Positions 1 to 6,196 of a DNA stretch of 6,674 nt are shown one piece after another. The stretch lies in assembly GCA_035544675.1 (NCBI GenBank), contig DATKCA010000269.1, forward strand, positions 1 through 6,674, read 5' to 3'. Position 1 is the first letter of the stretch. Every line of letters starts with the position of its first letter. This DNA is from DATKCA01 sp035544675. Lineage in GTDB: Bacteria; Acidobacteriota; Thermoanaerobaculia; Gp7-AA8. The notes beneath the pieces are model-generated. The model was given only the letters and a program-made list of their open reading frames with translations. It was not told the origin of the DNA and ran no database searches. The position numbers and the translations under genes are program-made.

Positions 1-42
1 CGACATCGCTCACCTTGAAGAGGTAGTTACAATGCGCGCGGC

Positions 43-1332
43 ATGGGTAAACAATCCGACGCATTCTTCCAGCGCGCGCAGGCAGTCATCCCCGGAGGCG
101 TGAACTCGCCCGTCCGGGCCTTCCGCGGAGTGGGCGGGACACCTCCCTTCATCGAGATGGCGCAGGGCTCGCGCATCTTCGACGCCGACAACCTCCAGTA
201 CATCGACTGCGTCGGCTCCTGGGGCCCGATGATCCTCGGACACGGCCACCGCTACGTCGTGGAGGCAGTGAAGAAGGCCGCCACCAAGGGCTTCTCGTTC
301 GGCGCGCCGACCATCGGCGAGGTCGAGCTGGCCGAGATGGTCATCGCGGCCTTCCCCAGCATCGAGATGCTGCGTCTGGTCAACTCCGGGACCGAGGCGA
401 CGATGAGCGCGCTGCGGCTGGCGCGGGCGGCGACGGGGCGCAACAAGATCATGAAATTCGACGGCGGCTATCACGGCCACGTCGACTCGCTGCTGGTCAA
501 GGCCGGATCGGGTGGCGCGACATTCAACGTGCCCGACTCCGCCGGCGTGCCGGCCGAGGTGACGAAACTGACGATCAGCGTCCCGTACAACGATCTCGAG
601 GCCGTGCGTGCGGCGATGGACGACCAGGTCGCCGCCATCATCGTCGAGCCGGTGGCGGGCAACATGGGATGCGTTCCGCCGTCGGAGGGATTCCTGCAAG
701 GTCTGCGGAAGATCTGCGACGAGCGCGGCGCCCTGCTCATCCTCGACGAGGTGATGACCGGCTTCCGCGTCGCTTACGGCGGCGCGCAGTCGCTGTACAA
801 CGTGCGGCCCGACATCACCACCCTCGGCAAGATCATCGGCGGCGGAATGCCGATCGGCGCGTATGGCGCCTCGCGCAAGCTGATGGAGATGGTGTCGCCG
901 CTCGGCCCGGTCTACCAGGCCGGCACGCTCTCCGGAAACCCGGTCGCCGTCGCCGCCGGCCGCGCCACCCTCGGCGTCCTCAAGAACTCGTCGATCTACC
1001 AGGACCTGGAGGAGCGCACCGCGGAGTTCGAGGACGGCGTCCGCCGCTCCGCGCAGAAGCACGGCGTGCCGATTCAGTTCAACCGCGTCGGGTCGATGTG
1101 GACGATCTTCTTCGCCGACTCGATGGTGACCGACTTCGAGTCCGCGAACCGGTCGAACCGCGACAAGTTCGCGCGCTTCTTCCACGTCATGCTCGCGGAA
1201 GGCGTTTACCTTCCCCCCTCGCAGATGGAGGCGGCTTTCTTCTCCGCGGCTCACGCGAAAAAGGACATCCTCCAGCTGATTCAGCGCGCCGATCGCGGGC
1301 TGAAGAAAGTGGCGTGGGAGTTCGAGAAGTAG
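43..1332 (+). CDS. hemL: Glutamate-1-semialdehyde 2,1-aminomutase
   Basis: This PLP enzyme converts glutamate-1-semialdehyde to 5-aminolevulinate, the last step of the C5 route into tetrapyrrole synthesis, in the cytoplasm. The 429-residue product is close to the usual family length of about 426. Family landmarks seen in order are VIPGGVNSPVRAF near residues 15-27, NSGTEA at 114-119, the YHGH segment at 143-146, VEPVAGNMGCVPP at 201-213, DEVMTGFR at 235-242, and LGKIIGGG at 261-268, whose Lys263 is the expected Schiff-base lysine. YQAGTLSGNP follows at 291-300. The protein is full length with no missing catalytic residue. The start at 43 is the only candidate: an in-frame TGA lies at 16-18 and no other start codon intervenes. 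There is no well-placed Shine-Dalgarno sequence (the AGAGGT at 19-24 is 18 nt away). The gene converges on ftcD with a 40-nt gap. The family identification is very secure; how it is expressed is not visible. Confidence 0.97.
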   Translation: MGKQSDAFFQRAQAVIPGGVNSPVRAFRGVGGTPPFIEMAQGSRIFDADNLQYIDCVGSWGPMILGHGHRYVVEAVKKAATKGFSFGAPTIGEVELAEMVIAAFPSIEMLRLVNSGTEATMSALRLARAATGRNKIMKFDGGYHGHVDSLLVKAGSGGATFNVPDSAGVPAEVTKLTISVPYNDLEAVRAAMDDQVAAIIVEPVAGNMGCVPPSEGFLQGLRKICDERGALLILDEVMTGFRVAYGGAQSLYNVRPDITTLGKIIGGGMPIGAYGASRKLMEMVSPLGPVYQAGTLSGNPVAVAAGRATLGVLKNSSIYQDLEERTAEFEDGVRRSAQKHGVPIQFNRVGSMWTIFFADSMVTDFESANRSNRDKFARFFHVMLAEGVYLPPSQMEAAFFSAAHAKKDILQLIQRADRGLKKVAWEFEK

Positions 1333-1334
1333 CT

Positions 1335-1352
1335 GTGCCCGTGCCCGTGCCC
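1335..1352. repeat. GTGCCC hexanucleotide repeat, three copies, between hemL and ftcD
   Basis: Three perfect copies of GTGCCC begin 2 nt after the hemL stop codon, in the 40-nt gap between two convergent genes. The last copy can form a short 5-bp stem (GCCCG 1349-1353 with CGGGC 1363-1367, 9-nt loop). Neither strand has a T-run after the stem, so this is not a convincing intrinsic terminator. No other terminator is visible in the gap. Confidence 0.8.
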
Positions 1353-1372
1353 GGTTTTTCGACGGGCTCCGT

Positions 1373-3052
1373 TCACCCTGCCGATGCCTGCAGCTTCCCC
1401 AGGATCTCCTTCTCGCCCGCGGCGTGCTTTTCCTGCGTGGCTTTCCAGGCGCGCTCCGCGCGCGCGAGCAGCTCGCTTCTCTGTGCGCTGTCCGACAGGC
1501 CGGCCAGGTTGATGAGGACGTTCTGATACGCGCCTGCGGCGGCCGCGCGCGCCATCTGCACGCCGACGCCGGCATCGGAGAGCGAGGCCTGCAGTCCGAT
1601 GCGTCCCACTTCGCGATTCAGGTCGATGACTTCACCGCACGCCTCCAGAACGCCGAGCGGGATCTCCGATGCGCCGACGGTGGCATCCGCCAGCGCAGCG
1701 GCGCTCGCCGTCTCCTCTTCCGGCGTGTTCTTCGGCATGCGCATGGCTTCGAGCAGCCGGTCGAAGGCCGCGGTGTCGGCATCGACCGCGGCGAGCAGCC
1801 GGTCTTTCAGAGTCTGCCCGCGCAGAGCGATGCGATCGAGATCGGCCTGTCTGGCCTCGAATCCCTTCTTCGTGTGTGAGATCAGCGCGACCATCGCCGC
1901 CAGTCCGGCGCCGAGCGCCGCCGCCAGCGCGGAGACCGATCCTCCTCCCGGCGCCGGCGACTCGTCGGCCAGCACGTCGGCGAATGCGCGGATCGACATC
2001 GAAGCCAGCGGCGCCGCGTTGGCCAGCCGGTACTCGATGACGCGCTCCGCTGGATCGAACGGTTTCATTTCGCTGAGCCCGAGCGAGCGAATGGCCGTGT
2101 GAACGATGGCCGGCTCCGGAGCGCCGGTGGGGCGTCCCATCAGCCGGAGATAGTGCCGTCCGGCATCGAGCAGCACCTGGAGCGGCACGAGACCGACGAT
2201 CTCCGAGCCGGTGACGCGCAGCCCGCGGTCGCGTGCCCGTTCGACGCAGGTGTCGAAGGCGGCGTGCAGCGGAGTGACGTCGAGATCGGTGAGGTTGATC
2301 GAGACCTGCGCGCATCCGTACTCGGGGATGACCCATCCCACGGCCTTCACCGATTTCAGGATGCCCGGCTCCCACACCGGTTCTCCTTTGGCGTCGAGGA
2401 CGGGATTGTCGTTCCCGTCGCGCTTCATGCGGCCGCGCTCGCGAATGTCGAAGGCGACGCGGTTGGCCAGGCGCTTGTCGAGCGTGTTCAGGTTGACGTT
2501 GTATGCGACGAGAAACTTTCGCGCGCCGATGACGGTCGCGCCCGCGCGCGAGACGAACTCCGACGGACCGAAGTCCGGCTTCCAGCGCGGGTCGGTGAGC
2601 TTGCGGGCGCAGCCCTCGTACTCTCCTTCGCGGATGTCGGCCAGATTCCGTCGATGCGGCGCGCTGCACGCGCTCTCGTAGAGGTACACCGGGATGTGGA
2701 GCTCGCGGCCGACGCGGCCGCCGAGCCGGCGGGCCAGTTCGACGCAGTCGTCCATGGTCACGCCGGAGACCGGGATGAACGGCACGACGTCGACGGCACC
2801 CATGCGCGGGTGCGCGCCGCGATGCTTCGTCATGTCGATCAGCTCGACGCCTTTGCGCACGAGTTGAAACGCACCTTCAAGGACGGCCTCCGCCTCGCCG
2901 ACGAACGTGATCACGGTGCGGTTCGTGTCGGCCCCGGGATCGACGTTGAGGACGGTCACGCCGGGGACCGCTGCCGCTGCCGCCGCCACCGCCTCGTAGA
3001 TATCCGCCCGACGCCCCTCGGAGATGTTGGGAACGCATTCGACGATGTTCAT
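1373..3052 (-). CDS. ftcD: Fused glutamate formimidoyltransferase / formimidotetrahydrofolate cyclodeaminase
   Basis: This is a bifunctional folate enzyme of 559 residues, close to the 541 of mammalian FTCD. The N-terminal half should move the formimino group of N-formimino-L-glutamate (from histidine breakdown) to tetrahydrofolate. The C-terminal half should cyclise and deaminate it to 5,10-methenyl-THF plus ammonia. The start reads MNIVECVPNISEGR, the canonical family N-terminus, which fixes the ATG at 3052. The transferase segment includes HRGAHPRMGAVDVVPF (77-92); His81 corresponds to the catalytic His82 of the pig enzyme. A linker ERVIEYRL (336-343) resembles the mammalian one. The cyclodeaminase domain shows SPAPGGGSVSAL (365-376), DADTAAF (424-430), MPKNTPEEE (439-447) and GAYQNVLINLAGLSD (507-521). 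All expected blocks are present and unbroken. No clear Shine-Dalgarno sequence is seen. The gene starts 29 nt after ftsX on the same strand and may be read through from it. No hut (histidine utilisation) gene is in view. Some bacterial homologues may use formyl rather than formimino donors, so the exact substrate is inferred. Confidence 0.95.
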   Translation of the reverse strand: MNIVECVPNISEGRRADIYEAVAAAAAAVPGVTVLNVDPGADTNRTVITFVGEAEAVLEGAFQLVRKGVELIDMTKHRGAHPRMGAVDVVPFIPVSGVTMDDCVELARRLGGRVGRELHIPVYLYESACSAPHRRNLADIREGEYEGCARKLTDPRWKPDFGPSEFVSRAGATVIGARKFLVAYNVNLNTLDKRLANRVAFDIRERGRMKRDGNDNPVLDAKGEPVWEPGILKSVKAVGWVIPEYGCAQVSINLTDLDVTPLHAAFDTCVERARDRGLRVTGSEIVGLVPLQVLLDAGRHYLRLMGRPTGAPEPAIVHTAIRSLGLSEMKPFDPAERVIEYRLANAAPLASMSIRAFADVLADESPAPGGGSVSALAAALGAGLAAMVALISHTKKGFEARQADLDRIALRGQTLKDRLLAAVDADTAAFDRLLEAMRMPKNTPEEETASAAALADATVGASEIPLGVLEACGEVIDLNREVGRIGLQASLSDAGVGVQMARAAAAGAYQNVLINLAGLSDSAQRSELLARAERAWKATQEKHAAGEKEILGKLQASAG

Positions 3053-3062
3053 TGGCGTGATT

Positions 3063-3083
3063 CTAAGGGCTCAGGGCTCGCCT
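3063..3083. repeat. Degenerate heptanucleotide repeat in the ftsX-ftcD gap
   Basis: On the + strand this reads CTAAGGG, CTCAGGG, CTCGCCT, three consecutive 7-mers of which the first two differ at two positions and the third is poorly conserved. It fills most of the 29-nt spacer and touches the ftsX stop codon (3082-3084). The first unit resembles the CTAAGGC unit of the large array at 4800-4876. Alone it would be unremarkable; it matters because the other spacers also hold 6- or 7-bp repeats. Confidence 0.5.
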
Positions 3084-4017
3084 ATTCCTCGTTCCGCTCC
3101 CGAACCGACAGCCAGCTGCCGAACCAGCCGGCCAGCGTTCCGCAGCCGATCAGCGCGGCGATCTTCTGCCACGGCAGGAAGGTGGTGAAGAGGAAGCCCC
3201 ACAGCAGCGAGCGCGAAGGTTCGAGGGCCTCGCGCGCGGCGACGAACCCGGCGAAGAGCAGAACGACGGCGGCCACCCCGCCGATCGTGCCCTGCACGAA
3301 CCCTTCGACGAGAAACGGTCCGCGGATGATTCGCTCGGTCGCGCCGACCAGGCGCATGATGTCGATCTCCTCGCGGTACAGCATCATCGTCAGGCGGATC
3401 ACGTTGGCGATCGTGAACGCGGCCGCCACGGCCAGGATCCCGCCGGCGATCAGCCCGATCAGGTTGATGACGTGCACGAGCCGCTTCAGACGCGCCAGCC
3501 AGTCCCAGTCGAACTGCACCTGCTCGACTCCCTGCAGCTTGCGCAGCGTGGCCATCTGCGTGTCGAACGCGGCGGTGGCGACGAACTTCGGATCGACGTC
3601 GATCTCGAACGAGGCGGGAAAGGGATTGTCATCGAGCTGCTGGACCAGGTCGGATACGCTGGCGAAGTACGTCCTGAAGCGGACGAGCGCCTGTTCCGGC
3701 GACACCAGCGTCCTCCGCGACAGCTCGGCGCTGTCGGCCAGGAATGCGTCGACGGCCGCGATCTCCTCTCCGGTCGCCTCCGGCTCGAAGTAGAGGTTCA
3801 CGCGCGTCTTTCCCTGCCACTGCTCGACGGCGCGGTCGAGGTTCTCGGCCACCAGAAGGAAGATGCCGAGGATCAGCAGGGAGATGGTCATCATGGAGAC
3901 GGCCACGAAGCTGGCCCGCTTGGACGACCAGATGCGCCGGATGGCCTCGCGCACAAAATACGTGAAGCTGTTCGAGGGTACGTCCGGCTCGTCGAGGTGC
4001 TTGAGTCGCCTCGCCAT
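3082..4017 (-). CDS. ftsX: Cell division protein FtsX, permease-like subunit of FtsEX
   Basis: FtsX is the inner-membrane partner of FtsE. ATP hydrolysis by FtsE is transmitted through FtsX to periplasmic or extracellular regulators of peptidoglycan hydrolases at the division site. The 311-residue product has the family layout: a cytoplasmic N-terminus with SFTYFVREAIRRIW (17-30), TM1 about 36-57, and an extracytoplasmic domain about 60-175. TM2 is about 183-206, TM3 about 236-260 and TM4 about 284-304. Diagnostic blocks are VNLYFEPEAT (73-82), the NPFPASFEI motif (131-139), and the cytoplasmic REEIDIMRLVGAT segment (215-227) that couples to the ATPase. The C-terminus is short and charged. 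The ATG shares its A with the TGA of ftsE (TGATG), so translation is probably coupled; no Shine-Dalgarno sequence is needed or seen. No hydrolase activator such as EnvC or a PcsB-like protein is encoded in the window, so the effector partner is unknown. Confidence 0.95.
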   Translation of the reverse strand: MARRLKHLDEPDVPSNSFTYFVREAIRRIWSSKRASFVAVSMMTISLLILGIFLLVAENLDRAVEQWQGKTRVNLYFEPEATGEEIAAVDAFLADSAELSRRTLVSPEQALVRFRTYFASVSDLVQQLDDNPFPASFEIDVDPKFVATAAFDTQMATLRKLQGVEQVQFDWDWLARLKRLVHVINLIGLIAGGILAVAAAFTIANVIRLTMMLYREEIDIMRLVGATERIIRGPFLVEGFVQGTIGGVAAVVLLFAGFVAAREALEPSRSLLWGFLFTTFLPWQKIAALIGCGTLAGWFGSWLSVRERNEE

Positions 4018-4736
4018 CAGGAGGATGCGATGCCGAACAGCGACTCGCCGCGCTGGGCGGGACGCTCCGGCGTGGCGACCCTCTCGTCGAGGAGCCGCCC
4101 GTGGTCCAGCGTCAGGACGCGGCGGCCGCTGCTTCGGATCAGATCGCGGTCGTGAGTGGCCAGCAGCACGGTGGAGCCGCGGAGGTTCGCGTCAGAGAAG
4201 ATCTGCAGGATCTCGGCGGAGAGGTCGGGATCGAGGTTCCCGGTGGGCTCGTCGCCGACGAGCACGAGCGGGTCGTTGATGAGGGCGCGGGCGATGGCCA
4301 CGCGCTGCTGTTCGCCGCCGGAGAGCTGCAGCGGATACGAGTTCAGCTTGTGATGGAGGTTCACCGCGCGCAGCGCGCTGTACGCCTTCTTCTTCTGCTC
4401 CCTGGCCGGCACGTTCAGCACGGTCATGATGAAGGAGAGGTTCTCGAACACCGTCATCCGCTCGATGAGCTTGAAGTCCTGGAAGACCATCCCGATCTCG
4501 CGGCGGAAGAAGGGGAGTTGCGAGGGCTTCATGGCGTTGAGGTTGCGGCCGTTGACGACGATCTGGCCTTCGCTGGGCTGGATCTGCCGCAGGATGAGCT
4601 TGAGCAGGGTCGACTTGCCCGCGCCGCTCGCGCCGGTGAGGAAGACGAACTCGCCCTTGTCGATGTGGCACGTCACGTCCTGAAGAGCCGTCGAGTACCG
4701 ATCGAACTTCTTCGTGACGTGGTAGAAGTGGATCAT
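4017..4736 (-). CDS. ftsE: Cell division ATP-binding protein FtsE
   Basis: FtsE is the cytoplasmic ABC ATPase that pairs with FtsX. The 239 residues contain a complete nucleotide-binding domain: Walker A GASGAGKS (35-42), Q-loop MVFQDFKL (83-90, Gln86), signature LSGGEQQ (138-144), Walker B LVLVGDEP (157-164, catalytic Glu163), D-loop GNLD (166-169) and H-loop ATHD (193-196, His195). The FRREIGMVFQDFKL stretch and the close ftsX gene favour FtsE over the related LolD/MacB ATPases. It is slightly longer than E. coli FtsE (222 aa) because of a tail from about residue 222 (TPERPAQRGESLFG). The ATG at 4736 gives the usual N-terminus (MIHFYHVTKKF). Upstream there is no Shine-Dalgarno sequence; instead heptad repeats abut the start and a predicted hairpin ends 12 nt before it. 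The gene overlaps ftsX by 1 nt. It may be part of the permease transcript or have its own promoter; I could not identify one. Confidence 0.95.
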   Translation of the reverse strand: MIHFYHVTKKFDRYSTALQDVTCHIDKGEFVFLTGASGAGKSTLLKLILRQIQPSEGQIVVNGRNLNAMKPSQLPFFRREIGMVFQDFKLIERMTVFENLSFIMTVLNVPAREQKKKAYSALRAVNLHHKLNSYPLQLSGGEQQRVAIARALINDPLVLVGDEPTGNLDPDLSAEILQIFSDANLRGSTVLLATHDRDLIRSSGRRVLTLDHGRLLDERVATPERPAQRGESLFGIASS

Positions 4737-4740
4737 CTGA

Positions 4741-4768
4741 AGGCGTCAGGCCTTAGGCCTTAGGCGTT
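4741..4768. repeat. Left arm of heptad array, four units, inverted relative to the right arm
   Basis: On the + strand there are four consecutive 7-mers: AGGCGTC, AGGCCTT, AGGCCTT, AGGCGTT. They begin 4 nt upstream of the ftsE start codon. Read on the minus strand they give CTAAGGC-type units, the same unit that opens the right arm at 4800. This is therefore an inverted copy, not a continuation, of that array. Confidence 0.85.
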
Positions 4769-4821
4769 GGGAGACCGGAACTAGGTTACCACCGTTCTCC
4801 TAAGGCCTAAGGCCTAAGGCC
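4749..4821 (-). other. Predicted long hairpin between the ABC permease gene and ftsE
   Basis: Positions 4749-4774 pair with 4796-4821 around a 21-nt loop (4775-4795). Of 26 positions on the + strand, 24 are Watson-Crick, one is G-T (4769/4801) and one is a G-G mismatch (4766/4804). On the minus-strand transcript the latter two become mismatches, leaving 24 of 26 paired. The stem consists of heptad repeats plus a non-repeat GGAGA/TCTCC closing segment. In the transcript it starts 48 nt after the permease stop and ends 12 nt before the ftsE ATG. There is no U-run after it, so it is not a typical intrinsic terminator. It could stall polymerase, protect a processed 3' end, or limit ribosome access to ftsE. 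Pairing was traced base by base by hand; folding energy was not computed. Confidence 0.7.
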
Positions 4822-4876
4822 CAAGGACTAAGGACCAAGGACCAAGGACCAAGGACCAAGGACCAAGGACTAAGCA
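4800..4876. repeat. Heptanucleotide tandem array, 11 units (CTAAGGC / CCAAGGA)
   Basis: There are eleven consecutive 7-bp units without gaps. In order they are CTAAGGC three times (4800-4820), CCAAGGA, CTAAGGA, CCAAGGA five times (4835-4869), and CTAAGCA (4870-4876). The last unit overlaps the end of the permease gene: its first three bases are that gene's stop codon on the minus strand. Units change in blocks along the array, as expected if local duplication copies neighbours. The first three units pair with the inverted left arm; the CCAAGGA units have no partner there. Confidence 0.95.
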
Positions 4877-6057
4877 GCGCGCAGCGCCGCCGCCACCGGC
4901 AGGCGCGCCGCGCGGATCGCCGGAAAGAGGCCGCCGATGAATCCGATGATGAGCGCGTACACGATGCCGTTCACCAGCAGCTCCGCGTTCACGTCGAATG
5001 CGAACGCGACCTGGCTGAACGTCTGCCAGTTGAGCGTGGCGGTCCGGTAGCCATCGAAGGCCGCCCAGGCCAGGAGCGCGCCGATGACGCCGCCGGCCAG
5101 CGCCAGCAGCATCGACTCGACCAGCACGGACACGATCACGGGCGTGGCCCCGAAGCCGAGCGCTTCCAGCGTGGCGATCTCGCGCGCCCGCGCCGACACC
5201 GCCGTGTACATCGTGTTCAGCGCGCCGAACACCGCGCCCACCGCCATCAGCGCGGAGATGATTCCCCCCAGTCCGGTGATCAGCAGGGTGATCATGCGCG
5301 ACTGCTCCGCGTAGTAGTCGATCTCCCGCAGGACCTTCACGTTCAGCCGCGGATCGGACGTCAGTGAGTCCTTGAACCGCTGGAAGTTGCCCGCTGAGGC
5401 CAGCTTCACGAGCAGCGCCTGGTACGACGAGCCGCGCCGGTACGCCGGCGCGAGCACGGCCGCGTCCGTCCAGATCTCCGACTCCGGAAGCCCGCCGTTC
5501 GCCTCGAACAGGCCGACGACCGTCCACTGATTCTGCCCGAGCTTGAGACTGGCGCCGACGTCGAGGCCTTCGAACTGCGAATTCGCGCCACGTCCGGCGA
5601 TGACCTCGTTGCGCCCCCACTCGAACATCCGCCCCTCATAGATCTTCACTTCGCTGCGGACGCCGAACGCCGGCGGCTCCACGCCGCGAATGGGCACGTT
5701 CGCATCGGACATCGTGGGCCGCTTCGGGAGATTGACGATGACGAACAGCTCCGGCGAGACGAGCGCCTGGCCGTCCGCCCGGGCGATGCCCGGCGCGTCG
5801 GCGATGATGCGCGCTTCGTCGCGTCCCAGGATGCTGGTCATCTCGCTGTCGGCCCCGGAACGGAGAACGATCGCCCTGTCGGGTGATCCCGCCACGGTCA
5901 TGGCCCGCTTGAATCCCTGCGCGATCGACAGCACGCCGACGAGCACGGCCACCACGCCGGCGATGCCGAAGACCGCCGCCGCCGCTGCGCCCTTGCGCTG
6001 CGGAAGCGACCGCAGGTTGAATCCGATGAGTGCTGCGACCTGTGCGAACCAGTTCAT
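4870..6057 (-). CDS. ABC transporter permease, FtsX/MacB-like family
   Basis: This 395-residue integral membrane protein has the MacB-type layout. TM1 is about 25-46, followed by a large extracytoplasmic MacB-like core domain about 47-255. TM2-TM4 are about 264-290, 317-337 and 370-388. The cytoplasmic segment SARAREIATLEALGFG (298-313) is the typical FtsX-family coupling motif, and FPAIRAARLPVAAALR (388-393 onward) is the usual C-terminal end. Within the core, NEVIAGRGANSQFEGLDVG and WTVVGLF resemble the beta-rich region common in these permeases. Such proteins work with a separate or fused ABC ATPase and often an HlyD-type adaptor to export peptides, lipids or drugs; the substrate here cannot be told. 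The ATG at 6057 is chosen because AGGGA (6064-6068) stands 6 nt upstream. An in-frame TTG at 6093 would start inside a repeat array and is unlikely. The TAG stop lies within the heptad array. It is preceded by a second permease on the same strand. No ATPase of its own is in view. Confidence 0.9.
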   Translation of the reverse strand: MNWFAQVAALIGFNLRSLPQRKGAAAAAVFGIAGVVAVLVGVLSIAQGFKRAMTVAGSPDRAIVLRSGADSEMTSILGRDEARIIADAPGIARADGQALVSPELFVIVNLPKRPTMSDANVPIRGVEPPAFGVRSEVKIYEGRMFEWGRNEVIAGRGANSQFEGLDVGASLKLGQNQWTVVGLFEANGGLPESEIWTDAAVLAPAYRRGSSYQALLVKLASAGNFQRFKDSLTSDPRLNVKVLREIDYYAEQSRMITLLITGLGGIISALMAVGAVFGALNTMYTAVSARAREIATLEALGFGATPVIVSVLVESMLLALAGGVIGALLAWAAFDGYRTATLNWQTFSQVAFAFDVNAELLVNGIVYALIIGFIGGLFPAIRAARLPVAAALRAA

Positions 6058-6060
6058 GTT

Positions 6061-6068
6061 CTTTCCCT
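6061..6068 (-). promoter_or_regulatory. Ribosome binding site deciding the permease start
   Basis: The minus strand reads AGGGAAAG here, with AGGGA six nt before the ATG at 6057. It is the only well-placed Shine-Dalgarno sequence at a complete gene in this window. It supports the ATG at 6057 over the in-frame TTG 36 nt upstream. Confidence 0.65.
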
Positions 6069-6110
6069 GCTCTCTTCCTAACGGCACCGGCAACCGGTAA
6101 CCGGTCGAAA

Positions 6111-6188
<78 letters not shown>

Positions 6189-6196
6189 ACTCCCAG

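Noticed and set aside
1349..1367. Possible bidirectional intrinsic terminator between hemL and ftcD.
   Set aside because: The stem is only 5 bp with a 9-nt loop and no T-run follows on either strand.
10..1575. A long minus-strand open frame opposite hemL, and a similar long plus-strand frame at 2099-3793 opposite ftcD and ftsX.
   Set aside because: Both are antisense to genes with clear family motifs, are rich in Arg, Ala and His as expected for GC-rich shadow frames, and show no recognisable domain.
4840..4869. Promoter for ftsE within the array (several TTGG-type hexamers on the minus strand).
   Set aside because: Every unit gives the same weak -35-like hexamer and no matching -10 stands out, so the signal cannot be told from the repeat itself.
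4741..4876. CRISPR array or REP/BIME element.
   Set aside because: Units are 7 bp and contiguous with no unique spacers, and there is no REP-type palindrome with a GTAG/GGAG head or a TnpA-REP gene in view.
4814..5620. A minus-strand frame overlapping the permease that ends in repeated LVLGPWS translated from the heptad array.
   Set aside because: It lies in another frame of a well-supported permease gene; the repeated peptide is simply the translation of a 7-bp array (period 21 nt) and not a protein repeat.
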